Assembly (NCBI RefSeq): GCF_028453695.1
Contig: NC_135772.1
Location: 7,254,001-7,318,000 of the forward strand
Source of the DNA: Augochlora pura
Lineage: Eukaryota; Arthropoda; Insecta; Hymenoptera; Halictidae
DNA: 64,000 nt
Direction of reading: 5' to 3'
The position numbers and the translations under genes were made by a program. The first letter of the stretch is position 1. Each line of letters starts with the position of its first letter. Under the pieces are notes generated by a model. The model was given only the letters and a program-made list of their open reading frames with translations, did no database searches and had not been told where the DNA came from. Below, piece by piece: positions 25,626 through 36,951 of the stretch.

Positions 25626-26228
25626 CTAAACATTAGATGCAGGTGGTCCTGCACACAACTGACCATCGTCTTTGACCCGAATGTCCACTTCCGACTGCAA
25701 ACGCGCCAAAAAAATGTGTGCACGGGGTCTGTGTGTAGTTTTTCGCAATAATGCAACAATCTGAACTCGACAGACTGTTTCACTTATAAATCTCGCAGCG
25801 GCGGCACGACGCGATGTGTGTAAACATTTGCACGCAAAAACGTTGACATTGAGAATTCCCGAGCAGCAGGGGCACATAAGAGGCTCGAGCACAGTGCATG
25901 TCAATACCGTGCCGTAGCGAGGGTGCAACCCGGGTGCACACGGGTGCAGCGTCGGGTGCAACGCATGTGCACGTGCAACACTTTGAGCGGTGCCGGCTTT
26001 GTAACGCCGCACTGTGATTTGTTTGACCAACGCCCTAACACGCGCGCACGTGCTCCCTGGTTTGTCATTACTATGCAATGCCGCGTTACTGTAATTTCTG
26101 GGTCCCTTGACTCTACCAAATTTAACATTTGCAATGAAACCAGTTGATGGGATTCTGTTTGTTATTGATATTCTGTCCGAAACTCTCCGATAGAGATCCC
26201 GTATTTCAGATAATAGTATGTGCATCAA
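25626..26228 (-). other. 200-codon open frame, unrecognised, doubtful
   Basis: This is the longest open frame outside the transposons. It is Arg-, Ala- and Cys-rich and has no domain, signal peptide or membrane segment that I recognise. Two other frames (25901-26134 minus and 25923-26147 plus) are open over the same bases, so CpG-rich composition rather than selection may explain it. It also overlaps the phased GTGCA repeat at 25921-25977. I record it because of its length, not because I think it is a gene. Confidence 0.15.
25921..25977. repeat. Six GTGCA motifs at helical spacing
   Basis: GTGCA starts at 25923, 25934, 25944, 25956, 25967 and 25973. The first four copies are within GGGTGCA, and the first five are 10-12 bp apart, about one turn of DNA. 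This could be a clustered binding-site array or a small tandem repeat. Confidence 0.55.
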
Positions 26229-27580
26229 ACGCAGTGATCACTCAGATCACCGGTCTATGATGTTTGCTTCAGCCACCCTATGCGATGAACCTGGACGGAT
26301 TTCTGTAAAATAATGCTCTTCTATGTAGTGATTCGCATTAATATTCCGACGATTATATTGGGGAAAAATAAAATATAATGGGTCATCTATCTGAAATTAG
26401 ATTAACACAAGCTTTATACTCACCTCGGTACTGATCACTTTCGTGAAGATCATCGCACCAAATAAGGATTAAAATTAATACCTCTGATATGTTACTTCGT
26501 TAAACTCGTCACATTATAATGTGTTCCAGGGTATAAAATTTGATTGAAACATTTTTCACGAAAGTATCTGCATGGTTTCAGTAGCGGTGAAATAAAAGAT
26601 CTGAGATCCGTTATTTGGTCTGTAGTAGTGGATTTATCGTTAAAATATTTTCATGATCATGCAATTCATGGTCACGTCTGTTCCGTTGAAGTTCCCCATT
26701 GTTTGTCTTTTCATTTAATCGCGCGAGCCCAGTAAATTCAACATGCAAGATCATCAGGCACTACACTAATCGCTCGAGAGACTTCGCGTTGCAACCTTGC
26801 ATAAATTATGCCACGAGGAGTGACATATCTTCCGAATCCAGTTGATTTATTATAGGATCCCGAAATCAAATGTTGACCAAACGTACACATCTCAGCAATG
26901 AAAATTAATATGCGATGTAAGTTAACCGCAACGTCGGGACAACGAAGTCGTTACACGGGCACTGGGTAAGGGAACCAGACATTAGCAATTCTAGGGATGC
27001 GGATAATTGCATTTTACGCTAAGTTAACTCTTTCTGGTCCAATAGTTACGTAATGGTAACAATGAAGGCTAATACTGTTGTAATGTAACAAAGACAGATA
27101 CCGCGAATCGTATCTGTATTATTTCAATTCGTCATCTGTTATCGTAGGTATTATAAGTCTATGAATCTCTTGTAATCCTTACAAAATATTTGAGGCAAGC
27201 AATTGTTTCTATATTTCAGTTATGATCAGTCATTCTCTATTAACATGTTCCGTGCCACGTGGAGTGTATGCGTCTCTCGCTGAATTTTCCGTTCAAGCCA
27301 ATGGGTATTATCATTGTAAAATGGAGAATTTAAAAAAAATGTATTATGCAGACAATTATAGTCATCTTAATACTGTTGCTGCTACGTTTATTCGATCGTG
27401 GGGCGTATAATACCCTACGCAGCGTGGTAGTCAATTTTTCACTGTAATTTGTTTTAACTGCACGCATCGCGTTTTAAACAGTCACTTATTTGTATGCTGT
27501 TGATGCAACAATTATTGCTTCAGTGAAGCAGCAATTTATTTAGTTCAGCATGCTTCTGAAATACAATCAAACGACGGAAA
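26229..27580. other. Non-coding DNA, no feature seen
   Basis: AT-rich sequence with one short inverted string, tgatcactcagatca (about 26235-26249). No gene or transposon end is visible. Confidence 0.35.
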
Positions 27581-27626
27581 TATCGAAACGGAAACCGTAG
27601 CAAGCTTGTTAAAATGAAGAAACTTC
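27572..27626. repeat. Left arm of a short inverted repeat pair
   Basis: cgaaacggaaaccgtagcaa followed by gcttgttaaaatgaagaaa appears here. Its reverse complement lies at about 28785-28835, with one extra base (aaaccagtagc). The arms are about 1.16 kb apart. They include the upstream edge of the piggyBac relic. Confidence 0.6.
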
Positions 27627-27762
27627 CTAATTCAATAATGCCAAGAAATCGGTTTGAACTTTTGTTGCGAATGTCGCATTTCAACAATAATGAAGTACAA
27701 AATGTAAACGGTCGCTTGTATAAAATTAAACCAGACATCATAAAAAATATTACATAAGAGGA
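27605..27762 (+). pseudogene. Short piggyBac transposase relic
   Basis: The plus-strand frame from the ATG at about 27613 reads MKKLPNSIMPRNRFELLLRM, then SHFNNNEVQNVNGRLYKIKP, before a stop at about 27756. RNRFELLLRMSHFNNNE followed by RLYKIKP is the characteristic block of piggyBac transposases (DDE_Tnp_1_7 family), which lies shortly before the first catalytic Asp region. Only about 48 codons survive, compared with roughly 500-600 in an active enzyme, and no catalytic residue remains. The upstream half overlaps an inverted copy of itself at 28785-28835. No TTAA-flanked ends were identified. Confidence 0.65.
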
Positions 27763-29640
27763 TGCGACTTGCTCGATAAAGTAATGTTCAGCCAGGTATT
27801 TGTTAAACTGATTCCTAGAAAAATGAATTTATTTGCTTTGTTGTGTTGTATATCTTATACTATTTATATACTTTTCTTGATAATTGTGATTCTTGCATTA
27901 TTTAAATCGTTGTAAAACATAGACAGAGACAAAACAATATAATTATAAAGCATGATGTGTATATCCTCCACACGGCCAAAAAAAGGTCTTCAAAAACAGT
28001 GTCACAGAACGTGTTAACAATTATTTACAAAGACTCACTTGTCTCGTGTTTTGTGTAACCGTTGCAAAACATTTTTATCTTGCACAAAGATCCACAGTCT
28101 TGTTACAAAGACACAGGGTGGAAAATCAATTATATCACCTCTTTATTTTTAGATATATGAAAAAACATTTGTCACTAAACCAGCTAAAGATTTTCATCCA
28201 TGGAAATCTTGGATTATTTTCTTCTTAAAGTTTCTAAAGATTTCACCAATCTATTAAGACGGTTTCTAACTACCTTCTCCGCTTCTAACACACAACGTAT
28301 AAGGGGAGAACATTTTGTTCAGGAATTGTAACCTACAAGTGGTTAAGCAGCACCTCTATTTCCCTACATACGTTTCCGCAGAAAAAGGCGTTCTCTTCCT
28401 TCACGACGTTAAAGCGACACTTCCACGGAATTCTTTCTACAATCTCGCGAAAAGCTGCAGGACCAGTCCTCCATGCACATGGGTTGCTTCCGGTTGCACT
28501 CGCACATCCCACTCGCACACCGACGCTTTCTATCCACGAGTCAGTGCTCGGAACAGTAACCGGCGGAACTCCGTGTCAGCATTTTTGACGTGAAATGCTG
28601 TAATTCTTGGACGTTTTACCCTCTCCGTGAAAAGAGGAACACCTCCTGCTCTATACTTTTCAACACATCTCTACAACATTGTTTCCGCGAGTGACTTGGA
28701 AGAAGCAAGAAACTCATTAGCAAACCGTAGATAGTCAGTTTTTTGAAAATAAATTTCTGAAGGCTTGCGTTTGATTAAAATTTCTTCATTTTAACAAGCT
28801 TGCTACTGGTTTCCGTTTCGGTTGACGTTTCGTTCGTGTCGATTCTGTTTTAACAAATTGCTGCACAGTGCATGCAAATAGCACGGCTCTTTCTGGTAAC
28901 ACAAATTTTTGCATAGTTAATTGCCAGAACTGGGATCTAAAAGACTTTTCTAAGCATTATTCAAGTCTGCAATGAACTCCGAATGGAATTGGAAGATCAT
29001 TAAAAAGTGTAGTTAGAAATTTAAAAAGGTACTAAATATTTTCCTATTGTTCTTGTATCTTATTTGATTCAATTAAATATAGTCTTATTTTTAAGAGTAT
29101 TTAATACAAGCTCTTATGGTGAACAAATAACATTAGTAGAATTAAAATTTATTCTTTAAGTATTTCTTTCAATTTAATATGAAATAATTATTTTGCTCAA
29201 CCAACTATACGACCTATCGTTTTATAGACTTCTCAATTTGATCAACTTTTATTATGAATAAGAATTTATTTATTAAGAATACAATTTTTATAGTAGAATG
29301 TGTCGTGAAAAATTTTTTTCTACAGAAACTCGCTTTTCCAGTTATATCGCTTCAATTAAAACAATTTTTCACACCACCCCCGATCGTCAAATTGTTACGT
29401 GCCGGCTTCGAAATAATCGCATCGCGTACAATTAAATCATAACTGTTCGAATAAATACAAAAAAAAAAGAATAAAATGTGGAAGCCCATACACAGAGACA
29501 GAACTAAGCACTATATCGGTCAAAAGTAGAACAACCTTTCAATGGAATTGGGGCTTTCAGTTCAAAATTGGACGACGCCAGAGTATCTCCGCCCAATCCG
29601 AAATCTGGCTGATGAACTCGTTCGAAAAAAGTGTCACTCT
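27763..29640. other. Non-coding DNA, no gene supported
   Basis: Apart from the inverted-repeat arm at 28783, nothing is recognised. A 92-codon plus-strand frame (28315-28593) lacks any domain. The last 100 bp is the left flank of the R1-clade insertion. Confidence 0.35.
28783..28836. repeat. Right arm of the inverted repeat pair with 27572
   Basis: Reads tttcttcattttaacaagct, then tgctactggtttccgtttcg, the reverse complement of 27572-27626 with one indel. Beyond the arm the similarity stops, so only this block was duplicated or preserved. Confidence 0.6.
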
Positions 29641-29653
29641 GTCCTGTAGTGTT
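29641..29653. repeat. Target-site duplication, 3' side of the R1-clade element
   Basis: gtcctgtagtgtt here is repeated exactly at 33970-33982, on the other side of the element. Its last two Ts merge with the poly-T run, which is the poly(A) tail read on the plus strand. Confidence 0.9.
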
Positions 29654-30171
29654 TTTTTTTTTTTTTTTTTTTTTTATAAACGCGGGAGAAATCTGCATGT
29701 CAGACGCCCCCGTAACTCGGGGGCGTTGACGGGGGCAGTGTAGGTTTCGATCCACTACAACCCCCGCGGCGACCTTTGGACGCACATCCTTTACTTGGCG
29801 GATTCGGGGGAGCCACGGGAACTCTCTAAGAATGCTACCGCGACTCTCTCTCTCTCTCGCCTTGGCCGGTCACCTTTATGATGGCCGGCCGCGTCCCGGA
29901 GGGAGTTTACGCCCTCCCCCCATTTAACTGACACAGCGGTGCGGGGGTCGCATCCCACGCCGCTCAGATCTCGGCGGCCGCATTTATAATGCCCAGGGCC
30001 CCCGCTCGCAGAGTACTATTCTAAACCTGGTCACCTCGAGGGTGACTCAGGTATGCCACTATGGGCATACGCGAAGTCACGAGTGCCCCCCCCCCCCTCC
30101 AGCTCCCAACAAAGGGGACACACCTCGTTGTTGGCGGGCGACGGGATAAACGTTCCCGCCGCCCGCCATTA

Positions 30172-33100
30172 TTATCTCCTCCTGGCCCTACGCACCCTCC
30201 TACGCAGGGCCATTGGGTGCCTGGGGAGGCTCCCCAGGACACGACTGGCGGCGTCGGCAATGCGTCGTTCCCGACGCCGCCCGGCGGCCTCCTTCTGCAG
30301 CATGACCCGCTCACAGAAGGAGACCACCGCCTTCCACTTCCTCTTGCTCCCCAGCATTGCCCCAATTACGCCGGGGAGCGAGAGGTCGCGCCCAATTTCG
30401 TCTATTAGGACTCGGCACAGCGCTGAAAAGACGAGACACACCTCCAGCGTGTGCTGCGCCGAGTCCACCGCATCGTCGCAATGGTGACATCACGCCGTCG
30501 CTTCCTTACCGATGCGACACAGGTACTGGCCAAAACTACCATGGTCAGTTATCACCTGCGTTGCCCGGTAAGTGAGCCTGCCAAACCGCCTCTCCCGCCA
30601 CCTGGTGAGGTGTGGCAGGAGAGCCCCGGCGACGCGTTGGCCGGCGTAGGACCGAAGATCCTCACGCCACGTAGCCCACGCCAGCCGCCGGGCCCGGAGC
30701 TCGGAATCTTGGACCGCGCCTCCGGCTCCGACGGGGATCCCCGAGCCGTAGGTCCGCACCGCTGCCTCGAGCTCGAAAGGAAGATCCCCGGCCAGAGGCA
30801 GCGCTGCCACAGTAGACGTGGTGCGGTATCCTCTAATGAGGCGGATTGCTATCCGCCTTTGCAGCCAGCGCAGGAGCTTCCTAAGTCTCCTACGCTGGCC
30901 AGCCAGGACCGCAGGGGCTCATACTGGGGCCCCGTACATAATCATGGACCGCACCACGCCCAGATATAAGCGGCGCACCGCATCCCCGGGTCCCCCGAGA
31001 AAAGGCGGCTCATCCAAGCCGCCGCCTTCTCCACTCGGGGGACGAGGCGGTTGAAATGCGCCCCGAAACTCCAGTGGCTGTCGAGGGTCAGCCCGAGATA
31101 CCTCATCTCGGACCTCACCTCCACACAGGCTCCTTCCACCTGGATCTACGATCTCTGGGGTGCCCTGCACCGAGGCTTCTTGAACCAGATGGCTTCGGTC
31201 TTTTCAGGGGCAATCCTCAATCCCAGATCGCGGATCCTCGCGACGACGGCCACCACCGCGACCTCCGCTCGTCGGATGGTCCTCTCGAAGGATTCTCCGA
31301 CGGTGACCACTAAAGTGTCGTCTGCATAGCAAACTGTAGTGGCCCCGTCAGGGAGTGAGGCCTCCAGGACGGAATTATATCCGAGATCCCACAGCAGTGG
31401 ACCCAAGACGGACCCCTGTGGGACCCCGCACTCAACTCCCCTCCGTGTCCACTCGTACCGGCTAGGGTACTCAATGCACATGTCCCGCAGGTAGGCCCCG
31501 ATCACCGCCCTTAGATAAGGAGGCACCCGATCGACCACAAGTACCTCCATAATGGCGGACCAGGGCAGAGTATTAAAGGCATTGACGATATCTAACGATA
31601 CCGCCAAGCACACCCCGCCCCGTGCCACGGCCCCCTCCGAGAGGAACTTGACGCGGTCGATCGCGTCTATCGTCGACCGTCCCTCTCGGAAGCCGAACTG
31701 GCTGTCCGCGAGATCAGAGCCAACCCGGGACAGGTGCCTGGTGAGACGGGCAGCGATGATCTTCTCAAAGATCTTACCCGCCTTATCCAGAAGAGAAATT
31801 GGCCGGTACGCGGAGGGGGACTCCGCCGGCCTCCCCTCCTTTTTTAAGAGGACCATTCGACCAACCTTCCACAGGTCGGGGAATGTCCCCAACCTGAGCA
31901 TGGTCGTGTAAAGGGTCATGAGCCTCTTCCCCAGGACGCTTATGGCAAGCACCCAGGCGCGGCCAGGTATTTCGTCCGATCCCGGGGCAGTATTTTTGCT
32001 CCGGAGCCATATTACGACCCTGGCCATTTCCTCCTTGCTTACCCCCAACTCGGAGGACCATACGTGGTCCTCCGTCTCGGGATAAGGCCGGGACACCTCC
32101 GCACATGGCGGAAACAGGACATCCACGACCCTCCCGAGCAACTGGGGGTCAAGGCTTTCCGTAATAGGGGGCGCCCAGGGACGAAGACGCCCCATAACCA
32201 GCCTATACGGGCGCCCTCAAGGGTCCTGATTAAGCGGTCCATACAGCTGTGCAGCCCGCTCCTCATCGGGAGGACGTCGTCGATGGGCACGAGTGTACTG
32301 GTGCCGCACGCGTACGCAGTTTATGCGTACCTCCGCAATCGCGCGCGACCACCAATACATCGCCTTCCTCGGGTGGGCCCTGGCCCGGGTCAGAGCGACG
32401 TCATAGCGCCCCGGAACCAATAAGCTTCCATCTGCCCGTCGGCAGGCCAAGCCGATGTATTTAGCGAGGCCACGACGTGGACTGGCGCCATCAGAGCGTC
32501 CTGGTCGAGGTTCTTCAGGGCCCACCGCGGCGCTGTTTTTCCCTCGCTGTTGTTAGGGCGACGCCGGGGGGAGTCAGCGGAGAGGCCGATCACGATGTAT
32601 CGGTGATCCGACAACGTCTCGGCCTCTACCGCCACTTTCCACTCCGTGATACGGCGCGCGGCCGGGGGTGTTGCCCATGAAAGTTCAACTATTGAACCCC
32701 CATTGTACCGCACGCACGTATGGACCGAGCTTGTATTAAGCGAACAGAGCTTGAGTCCCGCTGCCCATTCCAGCACCCCCGGCCCCTCGGGTTCGTCCTG
32801 GGGGACCCCCAGCCGTAGCCTTGGAGTTAGAGTCCCTCAAAACCAGCACTGGATGGGGATGGCAGCGGGAGACACATCTCCCTACCCCGTCCAGAAGCCG
32901 GTTGAACTTCTGGAGGGGCTACCTATTAGGTGCGTATACCGCCACCACCGCGGTTCCACCCCAATCGGCAGCCAGGAATCCCCGCCCGCGCTCAATGATT
33001 GAAAGCGGCGGGGATCCCGGCTGCCCGACCCAGAAATTTGCAGCGGTGCCAGTTGAGTCTCCTATCCAACTCGGACTTTCGGGGACTCTGTTGGGGTCCG

Positions 33101-33227
33101 ACACGACAGCCAATCTGGAACCCTGCTCGGCCAGATTTTGGTGCAGGAGATCATGTGTCCTGTCCGAGCAGTTGAGGTTGGCCTGTATAATTCGGCCCTT
33201 GGGTCCCATCACACGGCCTGCTCGCAC
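30172..33227 (-). pseudogene. R1-clade ORF2: endonuclease and reverse transcriptase, broken
   Basis: ORF2 makes the nick and copies the RNA. Endonuclease: GRIIQANLNCSDRTHDLL (about 33200), SWIGDSTGTAA and GGTAVVAVYAPNR, then a GDFN-type motif altered to RDSN (about 32828), and ETLSDHRYIVIGL (about 32585). RT: open 349-codon segment 31146-32195 with VGRMVLLKKEGRP, ESPSAYRPISLLDKAGKIFE, GFREGRSTIDAI, GVPQGSVLGPLLW and the catalytic CYADDTLV (about 31325). C-terminal zinc motif CHHC...H...C at about 30440-30489. Breaks: in-frame stops near 32919, 32217 (Trp to TGA inferred), 31146, 30919 and 30490, and frame changes near 32800, 32400 and 31010. The catalytic YADD is intact, but the chain is too interrupted to be functional. 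Confidence 0.9.
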
Positions 33228-33263
33228 TCCATGGTCGCCGTCTGTGCGGCGGCCTTCGAGGCC

Positions 33264-33960
33264 TTATCGGCCATCTCCGCCGTTGGAAGCCATGGGAGCG
33301 CCCAGTGGCACTCCTTGAGTTACTGCCAAGGCAGAGGAGCTGGCCGCTGCCTTGGCTACCCTCCTCATTCTCGATTTGGGCCGCTGGCCCCCCTCGCGGA
33401 ACACGCTCGGCGGAGCAAGGCGGTGACTCGCTGGTTTGCCCGCTGTCGAGCACAGCGGGCACTTGGGCGTGGCGTTGCACTCGCTGAGCTTGTGGCCAGC
33501 CTCACCACACCCATAACATCGGCCGGTCCTGTCCTCGGCGGCAGTGCACCGCTGCCTTGTGTGGCCCATGGCCATGCAGCGGTAACACTGTAGAGGCGGA
33601 GCGCTCAAAGCCTCCACGGATGCCAGGGTCCAGCCCACCGTAATCTTCCCTGCGACCGCAAGTTTCCTTGCAGCCGCAGCGGATAGCTGAACCCAGAGGG
33701 TGCCGAGTTCTGAGGAGGACGACCGGATTTCTCCGGTCTTTACCTCCTCCACCTGGCATCATCCAACTTTTGCGGCGGCCGCCGCTACCTCCTGGGAAGT
33801 AGTCGAGTCAACGATGGCTCGGACCCTCAGGTCTGCCCTCTTGGTGGGCCTCGCGACAAGCGCCCCAGTTCCCGCCAGTACTTCGACCATCTTGGCCGCT
33901 AGGGCGCTGGCCTTAGTGGCCCCCTCGGCCCCGGGATCTCTAGGATGATAGCCCCGGTCA
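33264..33960 (-). pseudogene. R1-clade ORF1 (gag-like), 5'-truncated
   Basis: The C-terminal two thirds of a nucleic-acid-binding gag-like protein. The frame is open from the truncated 5' end to a TGA at about 33760-33762, and then again in the same frame to the stop at 33264. Landmarks are KMVEVLAGTGALVARPTKRA before the stop and EEVKTGEIRSSSSELGTLWV after it, then LSAAAARKLAVAGKITVGW. Three zinc knuckles follow: CYRCMAMGHTRQRC, CYGCGEAGHKLSEC and CPLCSTAGKPASHRL. The order and spacing are those of R1-type gag. The premature TGA splits an otherwise continuous frame. A start codon is not present in the window; the open frame after the stop was entered at 33752 only by convention. Confidence 0.85.
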
Positions 33961-33969
33961 CGGTCCTCC

Positions 33970-33982
33970 GTCCTGTAGTGTT
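33970..33982. repeat. Target-site duplication, 5' side of the R1-clade element
   Basis: Exact copy of gtcctgtagtgtt found at 29641-29653. The GC-rich element ends immediately before it and AT-rich unique DNA follows. Confidence 0.9.
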
Positions 33983-36206
33983 GCGATGTTTTAAGAACGC
34001 AATTGGGAAACTCGATTTCGAGTCGGAGTGCTGTAAATCAGTTGTCCAGCCGCTTTCCTTCCTTTTCTGTTTTGCTTTATTTCTACCCGCACAATATTAC
34101 GCGTCGTCTCGGAGGATTAGGGCGCCTCCCAATATTCATAAAATATTAGGAATGAGTATTCATAAAATATACCTTATTCCTTTTATAAGTATTCCCAGTA
34201 TTTATAAATGTATCCGAGATCGTTTTGAAGCTTGAAAACTCTACTTTTGTAATTCCATGTTCATTTTTGTCTAAGATTTATTTGCGTGACATAGGGAGTG
34301 GAAAACTTAGTACATATTTTCTTGAGAAATGCCGTGATTTAGAAATCTCTATGTCAAACATCGTTGAACATTGTTATAGAACGAATCTATAATGGAGTGG
34401 ATTTGGAATTTGGATTGGTTTTTTGTCCTTGTAGTGCTGCAATATTCAAATATTGGTCGATTCAGAACATTTTTCCAATGTTTTGACGAACATTTGAATT
34501 CATTACATTTTCGAAGAAAAAAGAAGAATAAAAGATGAAAGATGGATTGCAAAAGTAAATGCCTCAAGCTTTGAAATTAGTGTGAATTTATTCATGCACG
34601 ACTCGTTTTTACCAAATTGCAGTAGGTTAAATATTGCGGATTTTTCGAAAATAGGAAACTCGCGAGTGCTTTCACGAGCGACTGTATGTATATCGGCAGC
34701 GAACGGACCGAACCATCAATTTCAAACGGCCGAAGTTCACCAATTCGAGAAATGACGTGCTCGTGAACATTCCTCACTTTCCTTGCGCGTGTAATTGACG
34801 GAGCAGCGGGAAAAATTTTCCCGTGGAGACGAAGAGAAACGGCTCCAATTCGCCGCTCGTCGATAAATCAATGCTGTCTTGGACCGCTTCAAGCTCGAAT
34901 TATTTTAACGTTTTGCCTGCCGGCTGCCCATTAACAGAATTCCTGAATAACTGCGCGATAAATCAGAAAGGAACCGAAAATTTTCAGCGAGGAATTGTAT
35001 TTCTTTCGAAACTGACTAATTGTTACTTTTCGACTGTTATTATGAAGCTTCGATGAAACTTAAAATTTTAATTCTGATGTTGACTTATCACTTTCCTGTT
35101 TTAAGAAGACAGTTATAAATACACTGAAACTCATGTTTCAAATATTTATGGGCAAATAAAAAAGTTTTACTTTGCAGAAAATGAAAAGAAATTCAGATGG
35201 AAGGTAACAATTATTTCAAATTACCGGTTAGTATTGAAAGTAGTTGAGCCTAACAAAGTGGATCTAACATTGAATGAAAACATCTTGCGGAATCTTTCCA
35301 ACATGAATACGTATCTTTCAAATTGTCTGCTGTGATCTCTCAATAATGAGTGATTCTACCTCTGTAAAAATTTATGCGCGTGTAAAATGGATATTCCTTT
35401 ATTCTTAGTACTAAAATCACGGCAATATTTCAAGTAGCTTTTTTATCGCCTAATAGAGATGAAATTTTTAGGATAAAATGGACATTTCTTCTTTACGTGG
35501 CTCATTTCATAGAAATGCGTTTCTCCTTGCCTTATTTTAGTACGCACTGTAACCATAACTATCTGGACCGTAACAAAAAGAATCGTGACAGTAAAATAAG
35601 GTACAACAAAAAGGTTAGATTATAAAAGCTATAGTGTCGTTTTTTTGAACTTATTGAATATGAGGAGGAAACACGAATATGATAAATATTTTAAAAAATC
35701 ATTCTTCCTTCAAGATTTGTCGCCATCATCCACAATTCTTTGAAGTTATACGTTTTTGCAATAATATAACTTTTCAACTGTATCTGACAAAGTTTCGCAA
35801 ATGTATTCACAATAATATGAAATTAACATGGTTGGATTTTCCTTAAAAAGGGAACTAATATAAACGGCCATAATTCTTAAATAAAAGTTAGTATCTCGCA
35901 GAGTATCGAATCTGTCTGCCATAAATAACGTGAGTTTAGTTCGAGGAGAGTTTTTCAAGTTTTCTACGAATGGGGACCATCTGTATAACCAGGAGAATGC
36001 TATGCATGTAAATAGGGAAGGAAAATAGGCGATAAAGAGGATCGGTTTAGATAAGCAATCCCTTTCGAATTCATGATAGCTGAAACAGCTTTCTCCTGTT
36101 AACATTTGAATATTTTTACCTATTTCGTGAGCTATTCGAAAACATACTGTTTCAAAATTTCAAATCATCGCCTCCTTTATGTTGGAAACAAATTATTTAA
36201 TTATTA
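33983..36206. other. Non-coding DNA
   Basis: No gene is recognised. A short near-direct repeat, attcataaaatat, occurs near 34135 and 34159. Composition is more balanced at 34600-34980. A 119-codon minus-strand frame (35746-36105) has no identifiable domain. Confidence 0.35.
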
Positions 36207-36282
36207 TTGGGTTGGGGAATAAGTTCGTAGCGTTTTTTTATTTTCTCTTATTTTACAACGATTTGTTGCTGTTTTACAAAGT

Positions 36283-36492
36283 GCGTCATATTTATTCGAT
36301 AGAGCTGTCTCTGCTCTACAAAACTGTGCTAATTTTTCTTTTAGTCATTTAATTTGTTATTATTTTTGAGGCTGTAGCGTAACATGTTTGGCGACCGAAA
36401 TAACAATTCGAGCCGTACGCTTGTAGATGCCAAGGTTTTGGCGAAAAAAATATTCCTTGACGTTTGCTAGTACGGAAATTACCTTATTCCTT
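36283..36492 (+). repeat. Left arm of 210-bp inverted repeat
   Basis: Runs from gcgtcatatttattcg to taccttattcctt. The reverse complement at 36952-37162 differs at only a few positions, so the duplication is recent relative to most repeats in the window. Confidence 0.8.
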
Positions 36493-36951
36493 TAATAATT
36501 TTTTTATTACTTTCACGTGTACTGCAGAACTAACCGATGAATGTCGCCGGCCGCGTGCCGCTACCCGGCCAAGCAGACCAGGGGGATACCTTTCTTCCCC
36601 GCTAAAACTGGACACAGGGTTAGAGAAAGTCACCACCGGCAAATCGCAAAAGATCATACCTTTTTGGGAAACAATCAATAAATAACCAAAAAACGAAAGT
36701 TCTCCAGCTATTTTGCCACATATCAGAATCACGCGACTACGCTGTACCGACTATACTGTTCTCTTATTTTACAACGATTTATTGCTATTTGCCAAAGTGT
36801 GTGAGCTGTTTCTGTTCTGCAAAACGATGCTAATAGTTACAACAATTAATTCATCCATTATGTATTCGCTGTTATTGTTTACGACCTCCTCCGACCTCTC
36901 GACCAATTTGTTGATATGTGGAATAAATTAAAAATAAATTAAAAATAAATG

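Larger units (their letters stand above)
29652..33969 (-). mobile_element. R1-clade non-LTR retrotransposon, 5'-truncated, 4.3 kb
   Basis: The element lies on the minus strand: 5' end at 33969, 3' poly(A) tail at 29652-29675 (24 Ts on the plus strand). It is flanked by an exact 13-bp duplication of gtcctgtagtgtt, proving target-primed insertion into ordinary AT-rich DNA rather than into 28S rDNA. It is far more GC-rich than its flanks. Order: C-terminal part of ORF1 with zinc knuckles, ORF2 with AP-like endonuclease, reverse transcriptase and a C-terminal zinc motif, then a 3' UTR (29676-30171) carrying a CT run (29843-29858) and paired GC-rich inverted strings. Both ORFs are broken, so it cannot move by itself. 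Full-length R1-clade elements are about 5-6 kb; the missing part is the start of ORF1 and the 5' UTR. Confidence 0.93.

Noticed and set aside
25626..26228. 200-codon minus-strand frame as a gene
   Set aside because: No domain or splice context, CpG-rich composition, and two other frames open over the same interval. Kept only as a low-confidence entry.
29504..29785. 93-codon minus-strand frame containing poly-Lys
   Set aside because: It runs through the poly(A) tail of the R1 element, so the Lys run is an artefact.
30053..33593. Plus-strand frames across the R1 element (for example 30451-30969 and 33138-33593)
   Set aside because: Antisense shadows of the GC-rich R1 ORFs; the minus-strand products match known LINE domains.
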